Part shown: positions 45,394 to 53,771 of the stretch, piece after piece | Position numbering within the stretch: position 1 is the first letter of the stretch | Layout: each line of letters starts with the position of its first letter | NCBI GenBank assembly: GCA_038206765.1 | Contig: JBBRAM010000001.1 | Coordinates: forward strand, 186,001 to 250,000 | Length of the DNA stretch: 64,000 nt | From: UKL13-2 sp038206765 | GTDB taxonomy: Bacteria; Pseudomonadota; Gammaproteobacteria; Burkholderiales; Usitatibacteraceae | Direction: 5' to 3' | Notes under the pieces: model-generated | What the model saw: only the letters and a program-made list of their open reading frames with translations | Told to the model about the DNA's origin: nothing | Database searches by the model: none | Translations under genes and position numbers: made by a program

Positions 45394-48354
45394 TCAACGC
45401 TTAGTGCTATTTTCGGTGCCGACGGTTACACCGGAGCGTGCGGCAGCGCCACGTGACGATTGATCGAGCAACGCCAGCCTCGACATAATTTGCGCAAATT
45501 CGGTCGCGGCCACGCCATGCGCAGCCAGCAGGGATTGACGCATCTCTGTCGCCAGCGAATCGGATGCGCTATCAATTGGCGCATGGAGCCAGTTTTCCGC
45601 AAGCGGATCAAAGCGATCGATGCCAGAAGATGTGCCACCCGCCGCAAATAGCGGGTTCGCGGGATCTAACTCGTGGCCAATATGGCGAACCTTTGGCCAC
45701 GCCTCTGTGCTGCCAAAAAACACATGGAATTTTGATGCTAGTTCAGCGAAATCTTTAGCCAACCGATCTAAACGATAAATTTCAAAGAGCGCAAGCCAAA
45801 AACTATTTTCTTGCGGGCGCTCCTCAACGGCGAAGGTTAATAATTCACAGGCTTTGTCGCGTGCCGAATCGGTTTTTGATTCCTCATAATATAAACGCGC
45901 TGCATTGATAACCGAATCGGCGTCATCAATAGAAACCGTTTTAGACTGTAGTTCAGGATAACGCTCGTACATATACTTCAGGCGCCGAACACGTTCCTCG
46001 TCTGTGCCCTCATCGCCACCGACTAAAAAATCAACCATGGTGGTGGGCGAGGTATCCAAATCAAACCGTGCGGCCAAAGTGTTGCTATCTTCATCAAACG
46101 GCTCGCCAAGTTGAATACTTGCAGCTGAACCAGTTGGTAAATCGATCGGGAAATCCGTGGAAAAATCGGTGAATGAATTTTCTGCTGCGGTCGCGCTGGG
46201 GTTCGCAGCCGGAAGCGGCGCATCGAATTTTTCGGCATCAAACAACAATAAATCTGGCACGGCTGCGGGCGCATATTGTGCTGCTGCCTGAACTGACCCA
46301 ATCACCGCGCCAGTCGGGCTGTTTTGCGTGGTTGATATAGAGCCTGACGCTTCCGGCAGGGCAACAAAACCGGATTCTGCATTTGGCAGTACAAAGTCTG
46401 ACGCTTGGAACTGCCCTGTGCGTTGCTGTTTGATCGCGCGTAACATCGCATCGTCTTGTTCGGCCGCATGCGCCTCGGACAGCGCCTTTAAATCAGGAGC
46501 GGCATAGTTGGGCTCATCATCACGGGCCGCACCGTTTTGCGTGGCATCGTGTTCAGCTTCGCGCTCTTCTAAACGCATCGCGGCCTCTCTTGCCAGTACC
46601 CGCACATCGTCATCACTCATCAACCGCCGTTCGCGATTGTTAACGAGCAGTAAGCGTCCCGCAAAAAATAAAATAACCAACGCGGCGAGCGCCAATAAAC
46701 CACCGGAAAACCAACGCATGGGCACACCAAACCATGCGGAATCGAGCCAGCTCGGCACAGCATTTGTTGCCTTGTTGCCGCTGGGCTTTGCGGCGGGATT
46801 GGCAACGTTAGGGTTGGACGATGGTAGTGTCAATGTTGGCGGTAGCGGCGTTGGTGCTGGCGGCGAGACGGTACCAGCGGGTGCACCCGATGCGTCCGGT
46901 GAAGGTGAGGTTGCCGTTGACATCGACTGCGCCGCCCCCGGTGACACACCCGATACAGTACTAATGGCCGGTGAGGCCGATAGTATTGGCGCAGGCGATC
47001 CCGCTCCCATTGTCGAGGCCTGCTGGGATTGCATCGCGTTTAACCGAACCTCTAGCTGCCGAACCGTGTTTTTAAGCGATAGCAATTGTGCAACCTGATC
47101 GTCCGAGTCCAACAGCAATTGTTTTTCGCGCAGCTGCACGCGCGCATCTTCGGTCACGCCTTGGCTGCGGGTGAGATCGATTTCAGCACCGGACAAACGC
47201 AACTGGAAACTTCCGCCCGGCGCCTTTGCACGAACCCGCTCGTCGATTTGGCGCTTCGTTTGTTTTGCGTTTTGAGCAGCCGATGGGTCGTCCGATTTTT
47301 TGACGCCTTGCAAAATTGGCTCGCCGATCGCAACTGCCGCGATGCTAGTGTTGCGGTCGATTCCAGTTCCATCGATATTGCTGTTGCGGCCCTTCGCAAT
47401 TTTCGGTTGGCGCTTTCGATCAATTGTTGGATCAGCCGCCGCACGTTTAGCGCTTCCTTCCGTCGAGGGTATTTCGCTGCTCCTAAGCACATTCAACGCT
47501 TTTAAGTCAGGCATTTTAAGCTCAACGCCGGTTGGTAACGGCGCGCCGCCAGCCTGATCGGCGAGCGAGGGATTCAATGCACGCATTGCTGCCATATACT
47601 GGCGGCGAAAACGTTTGTCGCGCTGGTTTGGGTAAATTCCGCTGGCAATGGCGGCCAGCGTGTCGCCCGGGTAGACCTTCCAAACACCGGGCACACCCGC
47701 GCGGACGGCGGTGATTGCTCTGGTTGAGCTGGCCGATGGGTCCGTACCGGATTGCGCGGGTTTGGCCTCGTCTAAATCGTTCGCTGCATTGGCCCAAACC
47801 GGCGGCGCATTGAGTGGCGGCGGATCAAGCAATACCGCATATTCGCGGGTAATACCAGCTTGACCTTGGCAACCGACGCGCAACCAAAGCTTGGCCAGGG
47901 GCTCGTTAAACCCCTGCCCGGCCTGACCAATTTGGCCGCGTAGTTGCAGGAATCGCCCGCTGCCAGTTTCGACGACAGAGATTCGCACATCGCGTCGGGT
48001 GATGGTAGGTATAGCCAATGTCGCGATATCTGAATCCGCTGCATTCGCGACATCACGTCCTGAGCTGGCAATACTAAAACACGAAGCATCGATCGTTTCA
48101 TCCGGGGCAGCGTTGATGACAACGCGCAAACTAAGCGGTTCGCCAAGATAAGAGCGGGTTTCTAGTGCGCCTAGACCAATTGCGAACGTCGCCGGGGCGT
48201 GGGCAATCGCAAAGACGAAAATCTTCGCCAAAATAAGTGCGCTAAAGAATTTCCGGCGATTTGTCAGCACAGCGCCCGCGGCGTCAGCTCGCCCGTCAGC
48301 GCCCCCGTCCGCCCATGCGCCGGCATGTTTTACAAGAATAATTTGGTATGGCAT
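45394..48354 (-). CDS. fimV: FimV/HubP-family polar scaffold protein
   Basis: A protein of about 986 residues. A signal sequence ends near residue 58, the FimV N-terminal domain (GLGALETRSYLGEPLSLRVV... LLDPPP) covers 59-180, LysM 224-284 (WKVYPGDTLAAIASGIY), a coiled coil about 400-445, a Pro/Ser-rich linker, a transmembrane helix 547-571, and an acidic cytoplasmic part ending in a TPR-like region. FimV organises type IV pili and polar components. The N-terminus before the signal is unusually long; a GTG at 48270 would shorten it. Confidence 0.88.
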   Translation of the reverse strand: MPYQIILVKHAGAWADGGADGRADAAGAVLTNRRKFFSALILAKIFVFAIAHAPATFAIGLGALETRSYLGEPLSLRVVINAAPDETIDASCFSIASSGRDVANAADSDIATLAIPTITRRDVRISVVETGSGRFLQLRGQIGQAGQGFNEPLAKLWLRVGCQGQAGITREYAVLLDPPPLNAPPVWANAANDLDEAKPAQSGTDPSASSTRAITAVRAGVPGVWKVYPGDTLAAIASGIYPNQRDKRFRRQYMAAMRALNPSLADQAGGAPLPTGVELKMPDLKALNVLRSSEIPSTEGSAKRAAADPTIDRKRQPKIAKGRNSNIDGTGIDRNTSIAAVAIGEPILQGVKKSDDPSAAQNAKQTKRQIDERVRAKAPGGSFQLRLSGAEIDLTRSQGVTEDARVQLREKQLLLDSDDQVAQLLSLKNTVRQLEVRLNAMQSQQASTMGAGSPAPILSASPAISTVSGVSPGAAQSMSTATSPSPDASGAPAGTVSPPAPTPLPPTLTLPSSNPNVANPAAKPSGNKATNAVPSWLDSAWFGVPMRWFSGGLLALAALVILFFAGRLLLVNNRERRLMSDDDVRVLAREAAMRLEEREAEHDATQNGAARDDEPNYAAPDLKALSEAHAAEQDDAMLRAIKQQRTGQFQASDFVLPNAESGFVALPEASGSISTTQNSPTGAVIGSVQAAAQYAPAAVPDLLLFDAEKFDAPLPAANPSATAAENSFTDFSTDFPIDLPTGSAASIQLGEPFDEDSNTLAARFDLDTSPTTMVDFLVGGDEGTDEERVRRLKYMYERYPELQSKTVSIDDADSVINAARLYYEESKTDSARDKACELLTFAVEERPQENSFWLALFEIYRLDRLAKDFAELASKFHVFFGSTEAWPKVRHIGHELDPANPLFAAGGTSSGIDRFDPLAENWLHAPIDSASDSLATEMRQSLLAAHGVAATEFAQIMSRLALLDQSSRGAAARSGVTVGTENSTKR

Positions 48355-48567
48355 CGATACAAGCGATTCAAAGTCAGGTTGCGCGATATGTACATCACTA
48401 TTTATTGTTGTAGCTTATAGGTGATTTTCTTAAATGTTTGTGAACTACGTGCGCATGAAGCAGGCATGATGGCTGCGGGATTTAGATACCAGCGTTAAAC
48501 GAGCCTTGGATACTAGCCTGGGGCACGAGCTCTAAATACCCTCTTTAAGTACTGCTGAACGACCTGA

Positions 48568-49074
48568 CTATTTACAGGCCTCTGTCATTGCGACTCGCAT
48601 TTTTGCCGCTTCTGCTAAACGCTCTTCGTCGCCTAAAATTACCCGATCGCCGTTATCGTTGGTGCGGGCGATTGGACGGCCGCTTTCATATTCGCGTAGA
48701 TTTCCGGTCGCCGCTTTGCAACGCTCTTCATTGGCTTTGGCATTTCGTTGCGTTTCTTCATCTTTTTTGGCGGCATTGCTTGCATCAGCTTTGCGTTTCT
48801 CACCTTCTTTCGCGGCATCCTTTGCCTTGTCTTTGGACGATTTGGCAGCGTCCCCTGGCTTGGCGCTGAACGTGGTTCCTGCTGGCACGGTGGTGGTCGA
48901 TGCCACTGCGCTGTTGATTTTTTTCGCCTCAACTTTGGCAGCGCCGGGCGGCGGCGGGGTGTCGGTATATTGCACCTGGCCGTCTTTATCGACCCATTTG
49001 TAAACCTGTGCGGCAACAGTCGCGGTTGCGAGCAGCACTGCAATTGCAAAGAATATTTGAACGGGGGATTTCAT
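48568..49074 (-). CDS. DUF4124 domain-containing exported protein
   Basis: A 168-residue protein with a signal peptide (cleavage near VAAQ, residue 22), then the DUF4124 motif QVYKWVDKDGQVQYTDTPPPPG and a Lys/Ala/Glu-rich helical tail. A common small periplasmic family of unknown function in beta- and gammaproteobacteria. Confidence 0.88.
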   Translation of the reverse strand: MKSPVQIFFAIAVLLATATVAAQVYKWVDKDGQVQYTDTPPPPGAAKVEAKKINSAVASTTTVPAGTTFSAKPGDAAKSSKDKAKDAAKEGEKRKADASNAAKKDEETQRNAKANEERCKAATGNLREYESGRPIARTNDNGDRVILGDEERLAEAAKMRVAMTEACK

Positions 49075-49173
49075 GGCTCACTCCTCAATACTAATCAATA
49101 CCAAAAAACAAACTAAATCAATAAACCACAGAAATAACTTCATTTGTAAACATCGCCGACCAGATAGATTTAG

Positions 49174-49554
49174 CTACCAGGTAACAGGCAACGATTGCTT
49201 TTGTTGCAAACTCAATTGACATAACGCGATGGCCTCACGCGCATGCTTTAACGTAAGCTCACTATTAAATGTTTTTGCCGCTACTCGTGCATGGTCAAGC
49301 TGTTCAGTAGCGGCCGTCCAGACTGCGCGGCGCACTCGGGTCTCAATAATAGTCTGCTCTGCCGCCTTTAACGCATTATCGGCCTCGGCGGTTAACGCAG
49401 TTGGCTTGGCGGGTGCCATTATAGGCACCGCGACCGGCGCGACCGCAACCGGCGTTGGGACAATAACGCAACCAGGTAAAGCCGTTACGCCGATACCAAT
49501 AAATATCGGCACCATTGCGACGATATGCCTTAACTTGTTTTTTGGGATAGTCAT
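49174..49554 (-). CDS. Small lipoprotein, DUF4398-like
   Basis: A 126-residue lipoprotein with lipobox ALPGC near residue 29, a Pro/Val/Ala spacer, then a helical hairpin with A-E-x-A/L-K-H-A-R-E-A repeats like DUF4398. It probably sits in the outer or inner membrane facing the periplasm. Role unknown. About 100 bp downstream of the DUF4124 gene's start on the same strand side. Confidence 0.75.
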   Translation of the reverse strand: MTIPKNKLRHIVAMVPIFIGIGVTALPGCVIVPTPVAVAPVAVPIMAPAKPTALTAEADNALKAAEQTIIETRVRRAVWTAATEQLDHARVAAKTFNSELTLKHAREAIALCQLSLQQKQSLPVTW

Positions 49555-50206
49555 ACAATATTATTCTTCAATAACGCTTGCAAAATATTGCAAATTTTCA
49601 CAAATCATCAATGGGTTAGGTTGCTTACTTCAATTAGTTTACTAAATTAGCGGTAAAGCGGGGCAGAGTCAATAATTAAGGTGTTTTCATGCGAACTTCG
49701 TTGTACATCTTCGGACCAATCGCTTGGATGTGGACACCTTCTTTTGTGCGTTCTAAACGGTCAACTGGTTGGCGTGCACGCTCTAAACCATTATTTGACA
49801 CCAAGCGATATTCGTCCTATTCTTGTATTGTTCCGCATTTATTAGTGCGCTGAATATCCGGCAATACCTCCGCAACGACCCCCAACTCAAATTGTTACCC
49901 ATCAATTCGATGGTGATAGGTTCCAAGGACTAACAATCCAGAACCGCGTTGTGGAGGGTTAGTTGCGTGAATAATTTTTAGCCTGCATCAACAAACTATC
50001 TGGCCGTTTTTGCCCTATTCGCACTAACTCTAAAGCGAATTAGACACCTTTGTGGCGTCCGACTGGATCTGATCCGCCTAACGCTGGATAAACGCTAGCC
50101 TTGGCATCTGTTCAACACATACCTCGACACATCGCTCCCGAAACCTACCCAAAACCAAGCCGTTCTCACAACCAACCTTTTCTCTAACCGACCCGCCGAA
50201 AATACT
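49555..50206. other. Interval before rho, with decayed gene
   Basis: About 650 bp without an intact gene. The left half contains a degraded minus-strand reading frame (49676-49984, listed separately). The right half presumably carries the rho promoter and leader; I see no convincing structure there. A trxA gene, common before rho in relatives, is absent. Confidence 0.6.
49676..49984 (-). pseudogene. Decayed gene fragment with two in-frame stops
   Basis: Read on the minus strand in one frame, about 100 codons look protein-like (segments such as RGSGLLVLGTYHHRIDG, QFELGVVAEVLPDIQRT and VDRLERTKEGVHIQAIGPK) but are broken by a TAA and a TAG, and no start is present. The final segment ends at a normal TAA at 49676. 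The family is not recognised. Alternatively the frame is chance; the uniform protein-like composition argues for decay. Confidence 0.35.
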
Positions 50207-51466
50207 ATGCATTTATCCGAAATGAAACTAAAGCACGTCTCTGAACTGGTCGAGATGGCAAACGTCCTTGAACTTGAAGGCGCCAATCGCTTGCGCAAAC
50301 AAGAGCTAATTTTTGCGTTGCTCAAACAGCAAGCGAAAAAAGGCGATGCAATTTTCGGTGATGGCACGCTCGAGGTGTTGCAAGACGGCTTCGGTTTTTT
50401 ACGCTCCCCAGACACTTCCTATTTGGCTGGACCCGACGATATTTATGTGAGCCCTTCGCAGATTCGCCGTTTTAATTTGCATACCGGCGACACAATTGAA
50501 GGTGAGATTCGGACCCCCAAAGAAGGCGAGCGTTATTTCGCTCTGGTGAAGGTCGATAAAGTTAACGGTGAGCCCCCAGAAAATTCTAAAAACAAAATTC
50601 TGTTTGAGAACTTAACACCGTTATTCCCCAATAAGCCGTTCAATTTAGAGCGTGATATCAAGTCTGATGAAAATTTAACCGGACGCGTGATTGATATCAT
50701 CGCCCCAATCGGCAAAGGCCAACGCGGCCTGCTTGTGGCCAACCCGAAGTCCGGTAAAACGGTGATGTTGCAGCACATCGCGCAGGCGATTGCGATCAAC
50801 CATCCTGAGGTCATCATGATTGTGCTGTTGATCGATGAACGTCCTGAAGAGGTCACGGAAATGCAGCGTACCGTGCGCGGCGAGGTCATTGCCTCGACCT
50901 TCGACGAACCAGCGACTCGCCACGTGCAAGTAGCCGAAATGGTGATCGAAAAAGCAAAACGCTTGGTCGAGCATAAAAAAGATGTGGTCATTTTGTTGGA
51001 TTCGATTACCCGCCTCGCACGTGCCTACAACACTGTCGTCCCCGCATCTGGCAAGGTGCTCACCGGCGGCGTGGATGCCAACGCATTGCAGCGCCCGAAA
51101 CGTTTCTTCGGTGCGGCACGAAACATCGAAGAAGGTGGCTCACTCACCATTATCGCTACTGCGCTAATTGATACTGGCTCACGTATGGACGATGTGATCT
51201 ACGAAGAATTCAAAGGTACAGGCAATATGGAAGTGCATTTGGATCGTCGCGCGGCCGAGAAGCGAGTCTATCCTGCCATCAACGTGAACCGCTCTGGCAC
51301 GCGCCGTGAAGAACTGCTAATTGCACCGGACTTGCTGCAAAAAGTCTGGGTGCTGCGCAAGATGATGTATTCGATGGATGAATTAGAAGCGACCGAATTT
51401 TTAGTCGACAAGCTTAAAGCCACTAAAAACAACAGCGAGTTTTTTGATTCAATGAAAAAAAGTTAG
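50207..51466 (+). CDS. rho: Transcription termination factor Rho
   Basis: This 419-residue hexameric RNA helicase has the N-terminal RNA-binding domain with MHLSEMKLKHVSELVEMA and the cold-shock-like GTLEVLQDGFGFLRS. The P-loop is NPKSGKT, with the Q-loop/R-loop SITRLARAYNTVVPASGKVLTGGVD. Its length and sequence are typical for betaproteobacteria. It is followed by rpmE2 with its own sigma-70 promoter. Confidence 0.98.
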   Translation: MHLSEMKLKHVSELVEMANVLELEGANRLRKQELIFALLKQQAKKGDAIFGDGTLEVLQDGFGFLRSPDTSYLAGPDDIYVSPSQIRRFNLHTGDTIEGEIRTPKEGERYFALVKVDKVNGEPPENSKNKILFENLTPLFPNKPFNLERDIKSDENLTGRVIDIIAPIGKGQRGLLVANPKSGKTVMLQHIAQAIAINHPEVIMIVLLIDERPEEVTEMQRTVRGEVIASTFDEPATRHVQVAEMVIEKAKRLVEHKKDVVILLDSITRLARAYNTVVPASGKVLTGGVDANALQRPKRFFGAARNIEEGGSLTIIATALIDTGSRMDDVIYEEFKGTGNMEVHLDRRAAEKRVYPAINVNRSGTRREELLIAPDLLQKVWVLRKMMYSMDELEATEFLVDKLKATKNNSEFFDSMKKS

Positions 51467-51525
51467 CTCACTGTCAATAGGCTCGGAAAATAGCCTCGGA
51501 AACTCGCTACAACCTTGAATTCACG

Positions 51526-51554
51526 TTGCTTTTTCTCGATTTTTTCGGCATAAT
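51526..51554 (+). promoter_or_regulatory. Sigma-70 promoter of rpmE2
   Basis: TTGCTT, 17-bp spacer, CATAAT. It lies 110 bp upstream of the rpmE2 ATG and after the rho stop, giving a leader of about 100 nt. Confidence 0.6.
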
Positions 51555-51663
51555 TTAGGGCTTAACCAAATTCTTGTATTATTTTCAACCACAACTTGTC
51601 TGCATAGAGGTGTCTTGTGTTCAAGCACAGACGGATACCCTTTACGGAAAGAAAGGCAATACC

Positions 51664-51981
51664 ATGAAAGCTGATACCCATCCCGTCTATAACGAAGTGA
51701 TCTTTTTTGACTCTTCATGTGATTTCAAATTTTTGACGCGCTCGACTGTTGAAACCAAAAATAAAGATAAGATGATGTGGACTGACGGTAAAGAATATCC
51801 CGTTATCCGGATCGAGGTTTCGAGCGAATCGCACCCGTTCTACACCGGGAAGCACAAAATTATGGACACGGCGGGCCGTATTGATAAATTCAAGCAGCGT
51901 TTCACGCGCTCGACAGCCAAACCCGAAGCAGAAAAAGTGGCTGAAAAAGCTCCTGCTAAGGCAACGAAAGCCGCGAAATAA
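51664..51981 (+). CDS. rpmE2: 50S ribosomal protein L31 type B
   Basis: A 105-residue protein beginning MKADTHPVYNEVIFFDSSCDFKFLTRST, the zinc-free type B form of L31 (no CxxC pair), with SHPFYTGKHKIMDTAGRIDKFKQRF. The C-terminal Ala/Lys-rich tail (about 25 residues) is longer than usual. The ATG at 51664 follows a GGAAAGAAAGG SD. Betaproteobacteria commonly carry this form directly after rho. Confidence 0.96.
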   Translation: MKADTHPVYNEVIFFDSSCDFKFLTRSTVETKNKDKMMWTDGKEYPVIRIEVSSESHPFYTGKHKIMDTAGRIDKFKQRFTRSTAKPEAEKVAEKAPAKATKAAK

Positions 51982-52020
51982 TCGCGAAAAAATTTATTGC
52001 GCGCTCAGCACTGATATCCA

Positions 52021-52048
52021 AAAAAGGCAGCTTAGGCTGCCTTTTTTG
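52021..52048 (+). terminator. Intrinsic terminator of rpmE2
   Basis: A6-GGCAGC, TTAG loop, GCTGCC-T6. It is 40 bp after the rpmE2 stop; the symmetrical A/T tracts could let it work in both directions. Confidence 0.93.
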
Positions 52049-52168
52049 TTGCGCCGTTGCGTTAGTTGGGCAGGCACAAGTAAGCAAACAGCCGGTTGAG
52101 CATAATGGATGCAGCTCGGCGTAAAATATGGTTTGTATTTTGTATCGCCACCCATGTTGCCCCCTCGC

Positions 52169-52214
52169 TTACGACCTAAAACAGTCACATCTTACGACCT
52201 GAAACAGTCACATT
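52169..52214. repeat. Tandem 23-bp direct repeat upstream of the M48 protease gene
   Basis: Two adjacent 23-bp copies (52169-52191 and 52192-52214), each starting TTACGACCT and containing ACAGTCACAT. They differ at one internal base and at the last base. They end 24 bp before the protease ATG, where they would overlap promoter or leader. Possible paired regulator site or duplicated element. Confidence 0.75.
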
Positions 52215-52238
52215 CGCCATCCACCATTGGAGCTTGAC

Positions 52239-53750
52239 ATGCGCTACATATTCGCCAGACCGTCACCCAAATTTCTCGCAATTTTGATTGTTTTGCTTGC
52301 CGCCGGTTGTTCAACGGTTGTGAATCCCGTGTCGGGAGAGAGGGAACGCACCGTGATGGACGAGCAATCCGAAATTGCCGCCGGACAACAAGCGGACCAA
52401 CAAGTGCGCACAGAATACGGCGTTTATGAAAACGCCGCACTGCAAACCTACGTGAACGAAGTTGGCCAAAAGCTTGCCGCCAGCTCACAACGCGCCAATT
52501 TGAAATGGACCTTCACGGTGGTCGACAGCCCCGAAATGAACGCGTTTGCGCTACCCGGTGGCTATGTGTACATCACGCGCGGCTTAATGGCTTATTTAAA
52601 TAGCGAATCAGAATTAGCCGGCGTGCTTGGACACGAGATTGGTCACGTCACGGCGCGTCACGCCTCACAACGCGCAACGCGTGAAGCTTATGCAGGCGCA
52701 GGCGCAACACTCATCAGCATTTTAGGTGCAGTAGTGGAAAGCCGCTATGGGGTCTCCGGCGCCGCAGACGCGGCCGCGCAGACCGCGCAGACGGTCGCCA
52801 ATACCCATATTCTTTCTTACGGTCGCGATCAAGAACTGCAAGCAGACCGGCTCGGTGCCGACTATTTGGCGCGTACCAATCAAGACCCGAACAGCATGAC
52901 CAATGTGCTGCGCGTGCTTAAGGCACACGAAACTTTCCAAGACGATGAAGCGCGCACCAGTGGCAAGCGGCCGCAACGTATGCCGACTTATTTGTCGACG
53001 CATCCGTCGAACGATCAGCGCCTGCAAGAAATCGCGCGAATTGCCGCGCAATATACCGGCAAATACGGCGACGCAGGTCGCACCCGTTACCTGCAAAAGG
53101 TGAACGGCATGACCTTCGGTGATAGCCGAGCACAAGGCATTGTGCGCGGCCGCAATTTTTATCACGAGCCGCTGGGCTTGACCTTGCAAGCGCCACAGGG
53201 CTGGCAGTTCCACAACGAAACCCAGCAACTTTTAATTGTGAGCGCCGACGAAGAAGTCGCGGTTACGATGCAGGTAACCAATACGCGCGGCGATCAAAGC
53301 GCGGCGCTAAATCAATTGGCGAGTCAATTAAAAGTCGAAAACATCCGTACCGAACGCCTTAATATCAACGGCCTGCCCGCCACTGGTTTTACCGGAACAT
53401 CGCAGGGCAACACCATTGAAGCATTTGCGATCACGCTTAAAGGCAGCGACTTTATATTACGTCCGCTCGCCAAATCGGCCCAGGGTCGCGAGCGCTATCG
53501 CCGTGAAATGCGCGGTGTTGTTGATAGCTTTCGAGCGATTAACGCCAACGACGCTGCCGCCGCCCGGCCCTACACGTTACGCTCGGTCGCCATGCCGCGT
53601 GCCACATCGGGAAGCGCCTTCCACACGCTGGCGCAAGAAGCGGCCCGTACGACTGACGTCTTAAACGGGGAGGGCCAGTTGCGACTGTTGAATCAAGCCT
53701 ATCCGCAGGGTGAAATCGCTGCGGGCACGCTAGTTAAAACCATTCAATAA
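52239..53750 (+). CDS. M48-family metalloprotease lipoprotein (BepA/LoiP-like)
   Basis: A protein of about 503 residues with lipobox AAGC (Cys24) and an M48 catalytic domain: zinc motif HEIGH (132-136), the preceding NAFALPGGYVYITRGL, and the third ligand in DQELQADRLGADYLAR. After residue ~290 comes a second domain of beta-rich character (EPLGLTLQAPQGWQFHN...) and a helical C-terminus. Relatives act in outer-membrane protein quality control. The ATG at 52239 has GGAG 7 bp upstream; an upstream TTG is less likely. Confidence 0.9.
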   Translation: MRYIFARPSPKFLAILIVLLAAGCSTVVNPVSGERERTVMDEQSEIAAGQQADQQVRTEYGVYENAALQTYVNEVGQKLAASSQRANLKWTFTVVDSPEMNAFALPGGYVYITRGLMAYLNSESELAGVLGHEIGHVTARHASQRATREAYAGAGATLISILGAVVESRYGVSGAADAAAQTAQTVANTHILSYGRDQELQADRLGADYLARTNQDPNSMTNVLRVLKAHETFQDDEARTSGKRPQRMPTYLSTHPSNDQRLQEIARIAAQYTGKYGDAGRTRYLQKVNGMTFGDSRAQGIVRGRNFYHEPLGLTLQAPQGWQFHNETQQLLIVSADEEVAVTMQVTNTRGDQSAALNQLASQLKVENIRTERLNINGLPATGFTGTSQGNTIEAFAITLKGSDFILRPLAKSAQGRERYRREMRGVVDSFRAINANDAAAARPYTLRSVAMPRATSGSAFHTLAQEAARTTDVLNGEGQLRLLNQAYPQGEIAAGTLVKTIQ

Positions 53751-53771
53751 ATAATTTTGTAGCCGCACATT

